From Ramlibacter sp. (GTDB taxonomy: Bacteria; Pseudomonadota; Gammaproteobacteria; Burkholderiales; Burkholderiaceae_C), in NCBI GenBank assembly GCA_016713005.1, contig JADJPY010000003.1, positions 124,001 to 188,000 on the forward strand: a stretch of 64,000 nucleotides of DNA, read 5' to 3'. Each line of letters opens with the position of its first letter. Within the stretch, counting starts at the first letter, position 1. The notes beneath the pieces were generated by a model that saw nothing but the letters and a program-made list of their open reading frames with translations, did not search any database and had not been told where the DNA came from. A program made the position numbers and the translations under genes. This document shows positions 52,804-62,569 of this stretch, piece after piece.

Positions 52804-53202
52804 GTGACAACGAACGCGTCAGGTTTCAAGGTCTTGGTGATTGACGACAGCAACACCATCCGCCGGAGTGCCGAGATATTCCTCAAGCAGGGCGGCCACG
52901 ACGTGCTTCTTGCCGAAGACGGTTTTGACGCGTTGTCCAAGATCAACGACTACCAGCCGGCGCTGATTTTCTGTGACATCCTGATGCCGCGGCTTGACGG
53001 ATACCAGACCTGCGCAATCATCAAGCGGAACGAGAAGTTCGCGGACACGCCGGTCGTGATGCTGTCCTCCAAGGACGGCGTCTTTGACAAGGCCCGCGGG
53101 CGCATGGTGGGCTCGCAGGACTACCTGACGAAGCCGTTCACCAAGGATCAATTGCTGCAGGCCGTGCAGCTTTTCGGCGCGGCCAAACAAGGAGAAGTGT
53201 GA
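52804..53202 (+). CDS. pilG: Twitching motility response regulator PilG
   Basis: A 132-residue stand-alone receiver domain. Its features are VLVIDDSNTIRRSAEIFL, the phosphoacceptor Asp in ALIFCDILMPRLDGY, VVMLSSKDGVFDKARGR, and the lysine in YLTKPFTKDQLL. The match to PilG and the order before pilH, pilI, pilJ and chpA make the name secure. In Pseudomonas, PilG promotes pilus extension and takes its phosphate from the ChpA/PilL kinase. Its stop overlaps the pilH ATG by one base. Confidence 0.93.
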   Translation: MTTNASGFKVLVIDDSNTIRRSAEIFLKQGGHDVLLAEDGFDALSKINDYQPALIFCDILMPRLDGYQTCAIIKRNEKFADTPVVMLSSKDGVFDKARGRMVGSQDYLTKPFTKDQLLQAVQLFGAAKQGEV

Positions 53203-53567
53203 TGGCGATCCAGAAAGTACTCGTTGTGGATGATTCCAAGACCGAATTGATGTTCATGACGGATCTGCTGCAAAAAAACGGCTTTACCGTCAAGACTGCG
53301 GAAGATGCGGAAGATGCGTTTCGCAAGCTGGCCGAGGACAAGCCGGATCTCATCCTGATGGATGTTGTGATGCCCGGCCAGAACGGATTCCAGCTCACCC
53401 GGGCCATCACGCGGGATCCCTTGTACGCCAACATTCCCATCATCATGTGCACGAGCAAGGATCAGGAAACTGATCGCGTATGGGGCATGCGCCAGGGCGC
53501 TCGGGACTACATCACAAAGCCCGTGAACGTGGAAGACCTGCTTGCCAAGATCAAGGCATTGAACTGA
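53202..53567 (+). CDS. pilH: Twitching motility response regulator PilH
   Basis: A 121-residue receiver protein. Motifs are VLVVDDSKTELMFMTDLL, LILMDVVMPGQNGFQ and YITKPVNVEDLL. The ATG (53202) is chosen over an overlapping GTG because GGAGAAG is spaced well. In Pseudomonas it opposes PilG, either as a phosphate sink or by acting on pilus retraction. Confidence 0.93.
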   Translation: MAIQKVLVVDDSKTELMFMTDLLQKNGFTVKTAEDAEDAFRKLAEDKPDLILMDVVMPGQNGFQLTRAITRDPLYANIPIIMCTSKDQETDRVWGMRQGARDYITKPVNVEDLLAKIKALN

Positions 53568-53615
53568 ACCGCCGGGTGCCCGGTACTTCCTGACCCACCC
53601 ACCCCGGAACTGAAC

Positions 53616-54146
53616 ATGGCCAACCGACAGGCATTGAGGGACCTGCAAAGCCGACTGGCAGACCGGTTGCAAGCGGCAAAGTCGCAAGGGATGTCCGCGT
53701 CATGGCTGGCCGTGGAAGCCGCCGGCGCACGGTACCTCTTCCCGCTGGGACATTCGGGCGAAATTTTTCCCTGGAGCGTGCCGCAGGTAGTCCCCTACAC
53801 GCGGGACTGGTTCCTGGGCGTGGCCAATTTGCGTGGCGGACTGTATGGCATCGTGGACCTTGCCAGTTTTGTGACCGGCAGCGCACCTGCGCCGCGCAGC
53901 GACCAGGCGCGCAACGAATCCCGCCTTGTCGCCCTGAACACCGCGCTGGGCATCAATTGCGCGCTGCTGATTGATCGCCTGTCAGGGCTTCGCAATGCGG
54001 ATGCTTTCGTCAGTTCTGAACCACCCCCGGAGGGCGCCGAGCCCTATTTCGGTGGCCGCTATACGGATGCCGCAGGATCCCAATGGCAGGAAGTCAACCT
54101 GCAGGCGCTGTCGGAGCTGCCTTTGTTCCTGAGTATCAGTGCTTAA
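53616..54146 (+). CDS. pilI: CheW-like adaptor PilI
   Basis: A 176-residue CheW-domain scaffold that couples the receptor PilJ to the ChpA kinase. The CheW fold is seen in SWLAVEAAGARYLFPLGHSGEIF, WFLGVANLRGGLYGIVDLASF and in the later LNTALGINCALLIDRLSGL. The position between pilH and pilJ fits. It is 48 bases after pilH and 21 before pilJ. Confidence 0.92.
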   Translation: MANRQALRDLQSRLADRLQAAKSQGMSASWLAVEAAGARYLFPLGHSGEIFPWSVPQVVPYTRDWFLGVANLRGGLYGIVDLASFVTGSAPAPRSDQARNESRLVALNTALGINCALLIDRLSGLRNADAFVSSEPPPEGAEPYFGGRYTDAAGSQWQEVNLQALSELPLFLSISA

Positions 54147-54167
54147 CGTTTTCCCGGAAGGCTCACC

Positions 54168-56465
54168 ATGTCTCTTGTTGATCAAATCCAGAAGCTGTTC
54201 TCCCGCAAATCCCAGGCCCCTCAGGACAGTACCGACGCGAGCATGCAGGACTTGTCCATGGACCCGCTTGTGACGGGCTCTCTCGACAATTCGTCCAATA
54301 CGGTGGCCATGGTCCAGCCGGAGGTAGGCACTCCAGGGGGATTTGCAGAAAGTCGGATCGCTTCGGCGGAAGACGGGGAGCCGCCTGAGGTTGGGGCAGA
54401 ACTGCTGTCACTGCCCATTCTGGGCAACCGGACGATTGCGCAGCACCAGCGGATTCTCTACATCCTCGTTGCATTCGCGTTGGTCGTGCTGCTGGCGGTC
54501 GCGGCATTCGCCGTCTTGCAGGGCGACCGGGTCGCCCAGCAAGTGGGCGCCAGCGGCCAGTCCCTGATGCAGTCGCAACGTCTGGCCAAGTCCGTTTCGC
54601 AGGCACTGGTGGGCAGCGCCCAGGCGTTCCCGGAGGTGCGGGAGAGCTCGGACGTGCTGGCGCGTACGGTGCGGGCGCTGCAGGCGGGTGATGCCGAACT
54701 TGGCGTTCAGCCTGTGGCGGCGGCACTCCAGGAGGACGTTAACAAGATGGTCCCGCTGATGGAGCGCGCCGAGAAGAACGCCGGTACCGTGATGGCGCAA
54801 CAGAAGATCCTGACGCAGGTGGGCAACGCGTTGCGGACCATTAACCGGCAGTCCTCCGACCTGCTGGAAATTGCGGAAACGGTTTCCTCACTCAAGCTTC
54901 AGCAGAATGCCCCGGCGGCAGAAGTCTCCGCAGCTGGCCAGTTGGTGATGTTGACCCAACGCATCGGCAAGTCGGCCAACGAATTCCTGACGATGGAGGG
55001 CGTGAGCCCGGAGGCGGTGTTCCTGCTGGGCAAGGACTTGAACTCCTTCAAGGAAATCGCTCAGGGCCTTCTCGAAGGAAGTCCCGAGCTGCGACTCAAT
55101 GGTTCCAAAGACCCCCAGACCCGTGAGCGCCTTGAAGCCTTGATGAAGCTCTACGAAGACACCCGCAGCCAGGCGGGCGCCATTCTGGGCAACCTGCAGG
55201 GTCTGGTGTCGGCCCGTGAAGCCCAGGCCACCATCATTGCCGACAGTGAGCCGTTGCGTCGTGGTCTTCAGGAAGTTCAGGCCAAGCTCTCCGCTCAGTC
55301 CGGTCTTGGTGCAGCCACGCTGGCGGCTCTTGTGATCAGCGGCGCGTTTGCCGTGCTGTTCTCCATTGGGTTGGCCTATGTGCAGGTGCAGGACGGTCGC
55401 CGCCGCCAGTCAATTGCCGAATCGCAACGGCTAGAAGCCGAGCAGCAGGAGCAGGAAGCCAAGCGCGTGAACGACGCCAACCAGGCGGCCATTTTGCGGT
55501 TGATGAACGAATTGCAGACAGTGGCCGAAGGCGATCTGACACAGGAAGCCACGGTGACGGAAGACATCACCGGCGCCATTGCGGATTCGGTGAACTACAC
55601 GGTGGAGGAACTGCGTTCGCTGGTGGGCAACGTGCAGAACACGGCGACCCGGGTGGCCCAGACGACAGCCCAGGTGGAAAGCACATCGACGGAACTGCTG
55701 GCTGCATCGACTGAACAGCTGCGAGAAATTCGTGAAACTGGCCAGTCGGTGCTGGACATGGCGGGCCGGATTAACCAGGTGTCCGGACAGGCGCAGGAAT
55801 CGGCCCTTGTGGCACGCCAGTCGCTTCAAGCCGCCGAGTCTGGCCTTGCAGCCGTGCAAAACGCCATCGGCGGCATGAACTCCATCCGTGACCAGATCCA
55901 GGAAACCTCCAAGCGGATCAAGCGGCTGGGTGAATCGTCGCAGGAGATTGGTGAAATCACCGAGCTGATCTCCGACATTACCGAGCAGACGAACGTGCTG
56001 GCCCTCAACGCAGCCATCCAGGCGGCGTCAGCCGGTGAAGCCGGACGGGGCTTCTCGGTGGTGGCCGAAGAAGTGCAGCGACTGGCCGAACGGTCCGCCG
56101 ACGCTACACGGCAGATCTCGGCGCTGGTGAAGGCCATTCAGACCGACACGCAGGACGCGGTGGCCGCCATGGAGCGATCCACGCAGGGTGTGGTGGAAGG
56201 AGCCAAGCTGTCGGACAACGCAGGTACCGCCCTGACCGAAATCGACCAGGTGTCACGCAAGCTCGCCGACCTGATTGAGCAGATTTCGAATTCGGCGTCA
56301 AAAGAAGCCGAATCAGCCAACGTGGTGGCCGGAAACATCCAGCACATTTTTGCGGTGACAGAGCAGACGGGAGAAGGTACGCGCTCGACAGCGCAGCAGG
56401 TGCGTGAACTCTCCCGCATGGCTGAGGAATTGCGCCAGTCGGTCGCGCGGTTCAAGATCGCCTGA
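54168..56465 (+). CDS. pilJ: Type IV pilus methyl-accepting chemotaxis protein PilJ
   Basis: A 765-residue receptor. An N-terminal cytoplasmic stretch (about residues 1-93, acidic) precedes the first membrane helix (YILVAFALVVLLAVAAFAVL), two PilJ-type periplasmic modules (about 120-375), the second helix (AALVISGAFAVLFSIGLAYV) and a HAMP-like and signalling domain. The signalling tip is EITELISDITEQTNVLALNA. It lacks a C-terminal pentapeptide for CheR binding. The unusually long N-terminal tail is also seen in betaproteobacterial relatives. It signals to ChpA via PilI. Confidence 0.93.
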   Translation: MSLVDQIQKLFSRKSQAPQDSTDASMQDLSMDPLVTGSLDNSSNTVAMVQPEVGTPGGFAESRIASAEDGEPPEVGAELLSLPILGNRTIAQHQRILYILVAFALVVLLAVAAFAVLQGDRVAQQVGASGQSLMQSQRLAKSVSQALVGSAQAFPEVRESSDVLARTVRALQAGDAELGVQPVAAALQEDVNKMVPLMERAEKNAGTVMAQQKILTQVGNALRTINRQSSDLLEIAETVSSLKLQQNAPAAEVSAAGQLVMLTQRIGKSANEFLTMEGVSPEAVFLLGKDLNSFKEIAQGLLEGSPELRLNGSKDPQTRERLEALMKLYEDTRSQAGAILGNLQGLVSAREAQATIIADSEPLRRGLQEVQAKLSAQSGLGAATLAALVISGAFAVLFSIGLAYVQVQDGRRRQSIAESQRLEAEQQEQEAKRVNDANQAAILRLMNELQTVAEGDLTQEATVTEDITGAIADSVNYTVEELRSLVGNVQNTATRVAQTTAQVESTSTELLAASTEQLREIRETGQSVLDMAGRINQVSGQAQESALVARQSLQAAESGLAAVQNAIGGMNSIRDQIQETSKRIKRLGESSQEIGEITELISDITEQTNVLALNAAIQAASAGEAGRGFSVVAEEVQRLAERSADATRQISALVKAIQTDTQDAVAAMERSTQGVVEGAKLSDNAGTALTEIDQVSRKLADLIEQISNSASKEAESANVVAGNIQHIFAVTEQTGEGTRSTAQQVRELSRMAEELRQSVARFKIA

Positions 56466-56496
56466 TCGCTCCCAGTCCCCAACCGGCCCGTCGCGA

Positions 56497-59400
56497 ATGC
56501 CCATGCCAAAGATCGATTCCACTTCCGGATCCGCCGGGCTCGACCTCGCCGTCAATGACCTGGGGCCGCTGGCTTGGGTGCTCGATGAGCTGCGCAAGTC
56601 ACTCGACGGCGCAGGGAAGGCGCTCAAGCGCTATGTCCGGGATACCGAGCTGGCGCGTGGCTCCGATCTGGCTGCGGCAGACGCCAGCCAGTTGCGTATT
56701 GCCCGTCAGCAACTGCACCAGGCTGTGGGCGCGCTCGAGATGGTCGGACTTGTGGCCCCTGCACAGGTGCTTCGAGCCATGGAGGCCGCGGTCCAGAAGT
56801 TTGTCCAGCGCCCCGAACTGTGCACGGAAGCTTCCGCGGCAAAAGTCGAGCGCGCCAGCTTTGCCCTGATCGAGTACCTCGAGGGCGTGCTTGCCGGAAA
56901 GTCGTCGGTGCCGGTGGCATTGTTTCCGCAATACAGGGACGTGCAGGAGCTCGCTGGCGCCGACCGTATCCATCCTGCGGATCTGTGGCCGCTCCAGTGG
57001 CGCTGGAATGACCCGCTCCCTGTCTCAGGGGTTGCCCCGGCAACCTATGACGCGGCTGTGCGCGAACGCCTTGATCGTTCGGTTCTGCGCATCGTCAAGT
57101 CAGGTACGGCGTCTGCGGCGGCCGAGGTGAGCAGCACCTGTGCTGGACTTGCCGCTACCCAGACCGCCCGCCAGCCCGTCGTGTTCTGGAAGGTCGCCGC
57201 CGGCTTCTTTGAAGCCCTTGCCCTGGGCCTGATTCCTGTCGACGTGTACGTCAAGCGGGCCGCTTCGCGCGTACTTCTGCAGTACGTGTCCCTCGCGCGT
57301 GGTGACATGGGTGTCTCGGACCGGCTCGCCCACGACCTGGTGTTTTTCTGTTCCCAGGCGGTACCCGCGGACCCGGCCTCAGCCCCCCACCTGGAGGCTG
57401 TGCGTCAGGCGTACTCGCTTGGCTTGTTTGTGCCGGTCAATTACGAAGTCAGCCTGTTCGGACAGTTTGATCCCGCGTTGCTGGCGCAGGCCCGTCGCCG
57501 AATAGGTGCGGCCAAGGACACCTGGTCCGCCCTGTCTGGCGGGGATACCAACAAGCTCAAGGCCGTGGCCGACCAGTTCAGCCTGGTTGCCGATTCGCTG
57601 GTCAAGCTTCACCCGTCCAGCGAACCTCTGGCACTCGCGATGGGTCGAACGGTCGAGATGGTGGTCCGTTCCGGTGAGGCCCCGGGGCCCGAGCTGGCCA
57701 TGGAAGTTGCCACCTCGGTGCTGTATCTCGAGGCTGTCTTTGAGGACATTGACCCCAACGACACCGAACTGGCGCGGCGCACGGCCCGGTTGGCCGACCG
57801 GCTTGAGAAGGTTCGATCTGGCACTCCCCCTGAGCCGCTGGAAGTCTGGATGGAAGAGTTGTACCGGCGTGTCAGCGACCGGCAGACGATGGGCAGCGTG
57901 GTGGGCGAGTTGCGGGTCAATCTGGGCGAACTCGAAAAGTCTCTTGACCAGTTCTTCCGCAATCCCCAGGAAAAATTGGTGCTTCGCGATGTGCCAGGGC
58001 AATTGGCACAGATGCGGGGGGTGCTTTCCGTGCTCGGGCTCGACCAGGCATCCCAGGCGGTCCAGCGCATGCGCGAGAGTGTCGAAGAGATCCTCGTCAC
58101 GGAAATTGATGAGGAGCGGGCCCGCGCGACCGGTACGTTCGACAAGCTTGGAAACAACCTTGGCGCACTCGGTTTCCTCATCGACATGCTGAACTACCAG
58201 CCTGCCCTGGCCAAGCAGCTGTTTGTGTACGACGACGATACCGGCGAACTCAAGCCCCTCATGGGGCGCGCTCCTTCCCGCGCTGCACCCCCCGACGCTG
58301 TGGCTGGCGCCGCAGATCTGGCGGGCCAGGCGCTTGGCGCGCTCGATTCTGCCGGCGTGCATCCCGGTGATCAGCTTGCAGGCAAGCTGGACACCATCGC
58401 GGCCCACGCAGCGTTGGCTGATCAGCCGCAGCTTGCACGCACGGCCCGTGAGGCGTCCGATGCCCTGGTCTCCAGGGACAGCTCCGCGGCCACGCAGGCG
58501 TTGACCGAACTGGCCTCCGTTGTCTCCCCCAGTGCGGCCGTCGAGGCATCGCCTGTCGTTCAGCCGGACTTTGAGGAGGACGACCTCAAGAACATCTTCA
58601 TCGAGGAAGCGCGGGAGGTGATCGAAGGTGGCCTGGCCGCCGTGGCCGCACTTCGCGATGAACCTGGCGCGATGGGCGACCAGACCACGTTGCGCCGGGC
58701 ATTCCATACGCTCAAGGGCAGCTCGCGGATGGTTGGCCTGACCGAATACGGTGAGGCCGCCTGGTCCATGGAGCAGGTGCTCAACGGATGGCTCGCCGAA
58801 CAAAAGCCCGTTTCACCCGAGCTGATCACTTTGTCGGCCAGTGCGTTGGAGGCATTTGGCCGCTGGATCAATGACATTGATCAGGGTGCTGACACGGGCT
58901 GGAAGGCTTCCGCCTTCCGCGACAGCGCTGAGCCGATGCGGCTGGAAGGGCGGCTGGTGCCCCTCGTGCTTCCCGAACCCGCGCCAGTGCTGGCTGCGGC
59001 GGATGTGGTGGCGGATTTCGAATTGCCTGACGACGCAGGCGCTGCGTCTGAAATGGAGTCCGAATCCCGCACGGTTGTGCTGGATAGCCCTTCGCCGCCA
59101 GCCACCGAAGTCATCGAGATCGAAGGCATCGATTTCGCCAGCTTGTCCGAGGCTTCAGGTCCCGCTCAACCCCCCGCAGCGACCACAGAGCCGGCCCCGG
59201 TTCTGGACGATTTTGACTTCGACCTCGGAGCAGCGCTTGATCCCCCGGCGGATCTTCCGCCACCGGCGACGGCGCAGGAGGCAGCCCCGTCTCTGCCTGA
59301 GACGGAGGCAATTGTCGAACTGGACGATTTCGCGACGTTGCTCACCGATCCTGCACCCGAGGTCTCGCCATCCACGGCAGCATCGCTGGATGTGCCGGAA

Positions 59401-62400
59401 TCTGACGCGGACCAGGTTCCTGCAGATCAGGTTCGTGTGATTGGTGATCTGCGAATTGGCATCCCGCTGTACAACGTCTATCTCAATGAGGCCGACGAGT
59501 GGTCACGCCGTCTGCGTACCGAAGTTGCGGAATGGTCCCTGGAGTTGGGTCAGCCGCTGCCGGAATCGACCGTGGGTCTGGCGCATGCCTTGAGCGGCGC
59601 GTCCGCCACAGTCGGCTTCAGCTCCTTGTCGGATCTGGCCAAGACTCTGGAGCACGCGATGTCCCAGTCCCGTTCCGGCGGGAATGGCGGGCCCCACCAT
59701 GCCGCGGTGTTCTCCCGGGCCACCGAGGAAATTCACCGCGTCCTCCACCAGTTTGCGGCAGGCTTCCTCGCGCCCGTGGACGAAGACCTGATGCAGGCGT
59801 TGCGGGACATCTGGCATGAGCCGACTGCCCCTGTGTCCCCGTCCGAATCCGGCTTTGGAGATCTGGATTTCGGTGCGGCCCTGGCTCCGCCGGTTGTGAC
59901 CATCGTCGCGCCGTCCGAACCGCCCGCTGTGGTCGAGCTCAGCACGCCTGAACCCGTGCGGGATCCTGAACCGGCGCCCGCCGGGCAACCGGACTTTGCG
60001 CCGGAACCCGAACCTCCCGCCCTGCTCGACGCCGTGCCGGCGCCTGCGATGCCGGTGCAGCCTGTGCCGCAGCAGCCGGTGGCGGCGCAGGTAGCGCCGT
60101 TGCCGGGGGCGCGTGCAGCGGCGGATCGTCTTGAGGACGAACACGACGAAATCGACGAGACAGACGTGATCGATCCCGATCTCTTCCCCATCTTTGAGGA
60201 AGAAGGTGCCGAGTTGCTGCCCACGTTGGGCGGCGCGTTGCGGCAATGGATTGCGAGCCCGTCAAGCCAGCAGCCGCGTGCAGAAGTGCTGCGCGCCTTG
60301 CACACCCTCAAGGGAAGCGCCCGTCTGACTGGCGCCCTGCGGCTGGGCGAAATGGCCCACCGCATGGAGTCGGAAGTCGAACGGGTCGAGCCGGGCGGCG
60401 GCGCCGCACAGATCGAGCCACTGCTCGCGCGATTTGACGCGCTTCAGACCCGATTCGAAGCCTTGCGCCATGTGGATCAGGTCGCCCTGCCCGATGACAC
60501 GCAGCAGCAGCCGGCGCCTTCCGTGGTCACCTCGCCGGGCGAGTCTGCCTCTGATGCGGTTCGTGGCGATGACCGCAAGGTGCCGGCCAGTCCTGCGCGC
60601 GCCCTGGCGGCTGTGGCGATCGCACCCCTGGTCACGCCGAGAACCGCCGCGTCGCAGTCTGTGCGCGTGCGCTCGCAGTTGCTGGACCGACTGGTCAACC
60701 AGGCAGGCGAGGTCATGATCACCCGCTCCCGTCTCGAAGCCGAACTGGGCCAGTTGCGGGGGTCGCTCGGTGACCTGACGGGCAATCTGGACCGCTTGCG
60801 CCAACAGCTTCGCGACATCGAGCTGCAGGCCGAGACGCAGATGCAGTCCCGTCTGGCCCAAGCCCGCGATTCAGCCGCCGGATTTGACCCGTTGGAGTTC
60901 GACCGCTTCACGCGCGTGCAGGAGCTGACGCGCATGATGGCCGAGTCGGTGAACGACGTGGCCACGGTGCAGCGCAACCTGCAGCGCACGGTGGAAGCCA
61001 CCGAGGACGACCTGATCGCCCAGGCACGCCAGACCCGTGAGTTGCAACGCGACCTGCTTCGCACCCGCATGGTGGAGTTCGAGGGAATTTCCGAGCGGCT
61101 GTACCGGGTGGTGCGACAGGCCTCCAAGGAAACCGGCAAGCAGGTGAAGCTGGACATCACCGGCGGCTCGATCGAAATGGACCGTGGCGTTCTCGACCGC
61201 ATGACACCGGCGTTCGAACACCTGCTTCGCAATTGCGTGGCGCACGGCATCGAAGACCCGTCGACGCGTGTGGCGGCGGGCAAGGACGCCACGGGCGTCA
61301 TCACCATCGGACTGGCGCAGGAAGGCAATGACGTGTCGGTTGAGTTCCGCGACGATGGGGCCGGCCTCAACCTGCCACGCATCCGCGAAAAGGCCGTGTC
61401 CCAGGGGCTCATCGGCCCCGGTCAGGAGCTGTCCAACGCAGAAGCGGCCAACCTGATTTTCATGCCGGGTTTCTCTACCGCAACCGAAGTCACCGGCCTG
61501 GCCGGTCGCGGCATCGGCATGGACGTGGTCCGCTCGGAAGTCACGGCGCTTGGCGGCCGCATCGAGACCACCACCGAAAGCGGCAAGGGCGCTGGCTTCA
61601 AGATGGTGCTGCCACTGACGACGGCTGTGACGCAGGTGGTGATGCTGCGTTCGGGCACGTTGTCCATTGGCGTGCCCGCCAACGTCGTGGAAATCGTCCG
61701 CCGTGCCACAACCGCCGAGCTCCAGCTGGCCTACAACACCGGATTCCATGAATTCATGGGTGAGCAGGTCCCGTTCTTCTGGTCGGGAGCCTTGCTGCAG
61801 TCTTCGCGCCGCAGCAGTGAGCCCCAGGGCCGCACGACCCCTGTTGTGGTGTTCCGAAGCGCTGCGCAGCGTGTGGCGGTGCACGTGGACGAAGTGCTGG
61901 GCAACCAGGAAGTGGTGGTCAAGAACCTCGGGCCGCAGTTGGCCCGACTGCCTGGCCTTGCTGGCATGACGGTGCTGGCCTCCGGTGCCGTAGCCCTGAT
62001 CTACAACCCCGTGGCCCTGGCTGCCGTGTTCGGTGCCCAGGCCCGGGCGCTCAGCGCCGATCAGGCCCAGCCCGAGGTGCTGGAACAGTCAGCCCAGGCT
62101 GCGGGCTCGGCGGTGCCGGTCCTGCAGACCGCCGCGCCACAGATTCCGCTGGTGCTGGTGGTGGACGATTCCATCACGGTGCGCCGCGTCACGCAGCGCC
62201 TGCTGCAGCGCGAGGGCTATCGCGTCTCGCTCGCCGCCGACGGACTGCAGGCGCTGGAGCGGCTGCAGGAGGAGCGCCCGGCCGTGGTGCTGTCGGACAT
62301 CGAGATGCCGCGCATGGACGGCTTCGACCTGGCGCGAAACATCCGCGCTGACGCACGCCTGGGCGACCTGCCCATCGTGATGATCACCTCGCGGATCGCC

Positions 62401-62517
62401 GAAAAGCACCGTGAACACGCGATGGAACTCGGCGTCAACCACTACCTGGGCAAGCCGTACGCCGAAGAAGAGCTGCTCAGCCTCGTTCGCCACTACACCT
62501 CAGAAGTTCCGGCCTGA
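56497..62517 (+). CDS. chpA: Hybrid chemosensory histidine kinase ChpA (PilL)
   Basis: A 2006-residue CheA-type kinase. The first 700 residues are ChpA-like helical, Hpt-related bundles. Canonical Hpt sites occur at about residue 736 (FHTLKGSSRMVGL) and 1268 (LHTLKGSARLTGAL), and a degenerate one at about 1028 (AHALSGASATVGF). Pro/Ala-rich linkers lie between them. The dimerisation region starts near 1385 (LLDRLVNQAGEVMITRSRLE), followed by the HATPase (HLLRNCVAHGIEDP; GAGLNLPRIREKA; AGRGIGMDVVRSEV), a CheW domain, and a C-terminal receiver from about 1884 (LVVDDSITVRRVTQRLL; phosphoacceptor in VVLSDIEMPRMDGF). A start at 56503 is also possible. It would phosphorylate PilG and PilH. Confidence 0.93.
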   Translation: MPMPKIDSTSGSAGLDLAVNDLGPLAWVLDELRKSLDGAGKALKRYVRDTELARGSDLAAADASQLRIARQQLHQAVGALEMVGLVAPAQVLRAMEAAVQKFVQRPELCTEASAAKVERASFALIEYLEGVLAGKSSVPVALFPQYRDVQELAGADRIHPADLWPLQWRWNDPLPVSGVAPATYDAAVRERLDRSVLRIVKSGTASAAAEVSSTCAGLAATQTARQPVVFWKVAAGFFEALALGLIPVDVYVKRAASRVLLQYVSLARGDMGVSDRLAHDLVFFCSQAVPADPASAPHLEAVRQAYSLGLFVPVNYEVSLFGQFDPALLAQARRRIGAAKDTWSALSGGDTNKLKAVADQFSLVADSLVKLHPSSEPLALAMGRTVEMVVRSGEAPGPELAMEVATSVLYLEAVFEDIDPNDTELARRTARLADRLEKVRSGTPPEPLEVWMEELYRRVSDRQTMGSVVGELRVNLGELEKSLDQFFRNPQEKLVLRDVPGQLAQMRGVLSVLGLDQASQAVQRMRESVEEILVTEIDEERARATGTFDKLGNNLGALGFLIDMLNYQPALAKQLFVYDDDTGELKPLMGRAPSRAAPPDAVAGAADLAGQALGALDSAGVHPGDQLAGKLDTIAAHAALADQPQLARTAREASDALVSRDSSAATQALTELASVVSPSAAVEASPVVQPDFEEDDLKNIFIEEAREVIEGGLAAVAALRDEPGAMGDQTTLRRAFHTLKGSSRMVGLTEYGEAAWSMEQVLNGWLAEQKPVSPELITLSASALEAFGRWINDIDQGADTGWKASAFRDSAEPMRLEGRLVPLVLPEPAPVLAAADVVADFELPDDAGAASEMESESRTVVLDSPSPPATEVIEIEGIDFASLSEASGPAQPPAATTEPAPVLDDFDFDLGAALDPPADLPPPATAQEAAPSLPETEAIVELDDFATLLTDPAPEVSPSTAASLDVPESDADQVPADQVRVIGDLRIGIPLYNVYLNEADEWSRRLRTEVAEWSLELGQPLPESTVGLAHALSGASATVGFSSLSDLAKTLEHAMSQSRSGGNGGPHHAAVFSRATEEIHRVLHQFAAGFLAPVDEDLMQALRDIWHEPTAPVSPSESGFGDLDFGAALAPPVVTIVAPSEPPAVVELSTPEPVRDPEPAPAGQPDFAPEPEPPALLDAVPAPAMPVQPVPQQPVAAQVAPLPGARAAADRLEDEHDEIDETDVIDPDLFPIFEEEGAELLPTLGGALRQWIASPSSQQPRAEVLRALHTLKGSARLTGALRLGEMAHRMESEVERVEPGGGAAQIEPLLARFDALQTRFEALRHVDQVALPDDTQQQPAPSVVTSPGESASDAVRGDDRKVPASPARALAAVAIAPLVTPRTAASQSVRVRSQLLDRLVNQAGEVMITRSRLEAELGQLRGSLGDLTGNLDRLRQQLRDIELQAETQMQSRLAQARDSAAGFDPLEFDRFTRVQELTRMMAESVNDVATVQRNLQRTVEATEDDLIAQARQTRELQRDLLRTRMVEFEGISERLYRVVRQASKETGKQVKLDITGGSIEMDRGVLDRMTPAFEHLLRNCVAHGIEDPSTRVAAGKDATGVITIGLAQEGNDVSVEFRDDGAGLNLPRIREKAVSQGLIGPGQELSNAEAANLIFMPGFSTATEVTGLAGRGIGMDVVRSEVTALGGRIETTTESGKGAGFKMVLPLTTAVTQVVMLRSGTLSIGVPANVVEIVRRATTAELQLAYNTGFHEFMGEQVPFFWSGALLQSSRRSSEPQGRTTPVVVFRSAAQRVAVHVDEVLGNQEVVVKNLGPQLARLPGLAGMTVLASGAVALIYNPVALAAVFGAQARALSADQAQPEVLEQSAQAAGSAVPVLQTAAPQIPLVLVVDDSITVRRVTQRLLQREGYRVSLAADGLQALERLQEERPAVVLSDIEMPRMDGFDLARNIRADARLGDLPIVMITSRIAEKHREHAMELGVNHYLGKPYAEEELLSLVRHYTSEVPA

Positions 62518-62521
62518 TTTG

Positions 62522-62569
62522 GCCTCCAGCCCGCGCCCGCGCTGGCTGCCTTGCTATTCTTTTTGTAGC
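62522..62569 (-). repeat. Dispersed repeat copy D (hairpin-box element)
   Basis: Read on the minus strand: hairpin GCTACAAAAAGAATAGC (62569-62553, a 4-bp stem), 20-nt spacer, box GGGCTGGAGGC (62532-62522). The box starts four bases after the chpA stop. The photolyase stop codon TAG (62556-62554) lies inside the hairpin, so the last residues of that protein (SLQKE) are encoded by the element. Confidence 0.75.
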
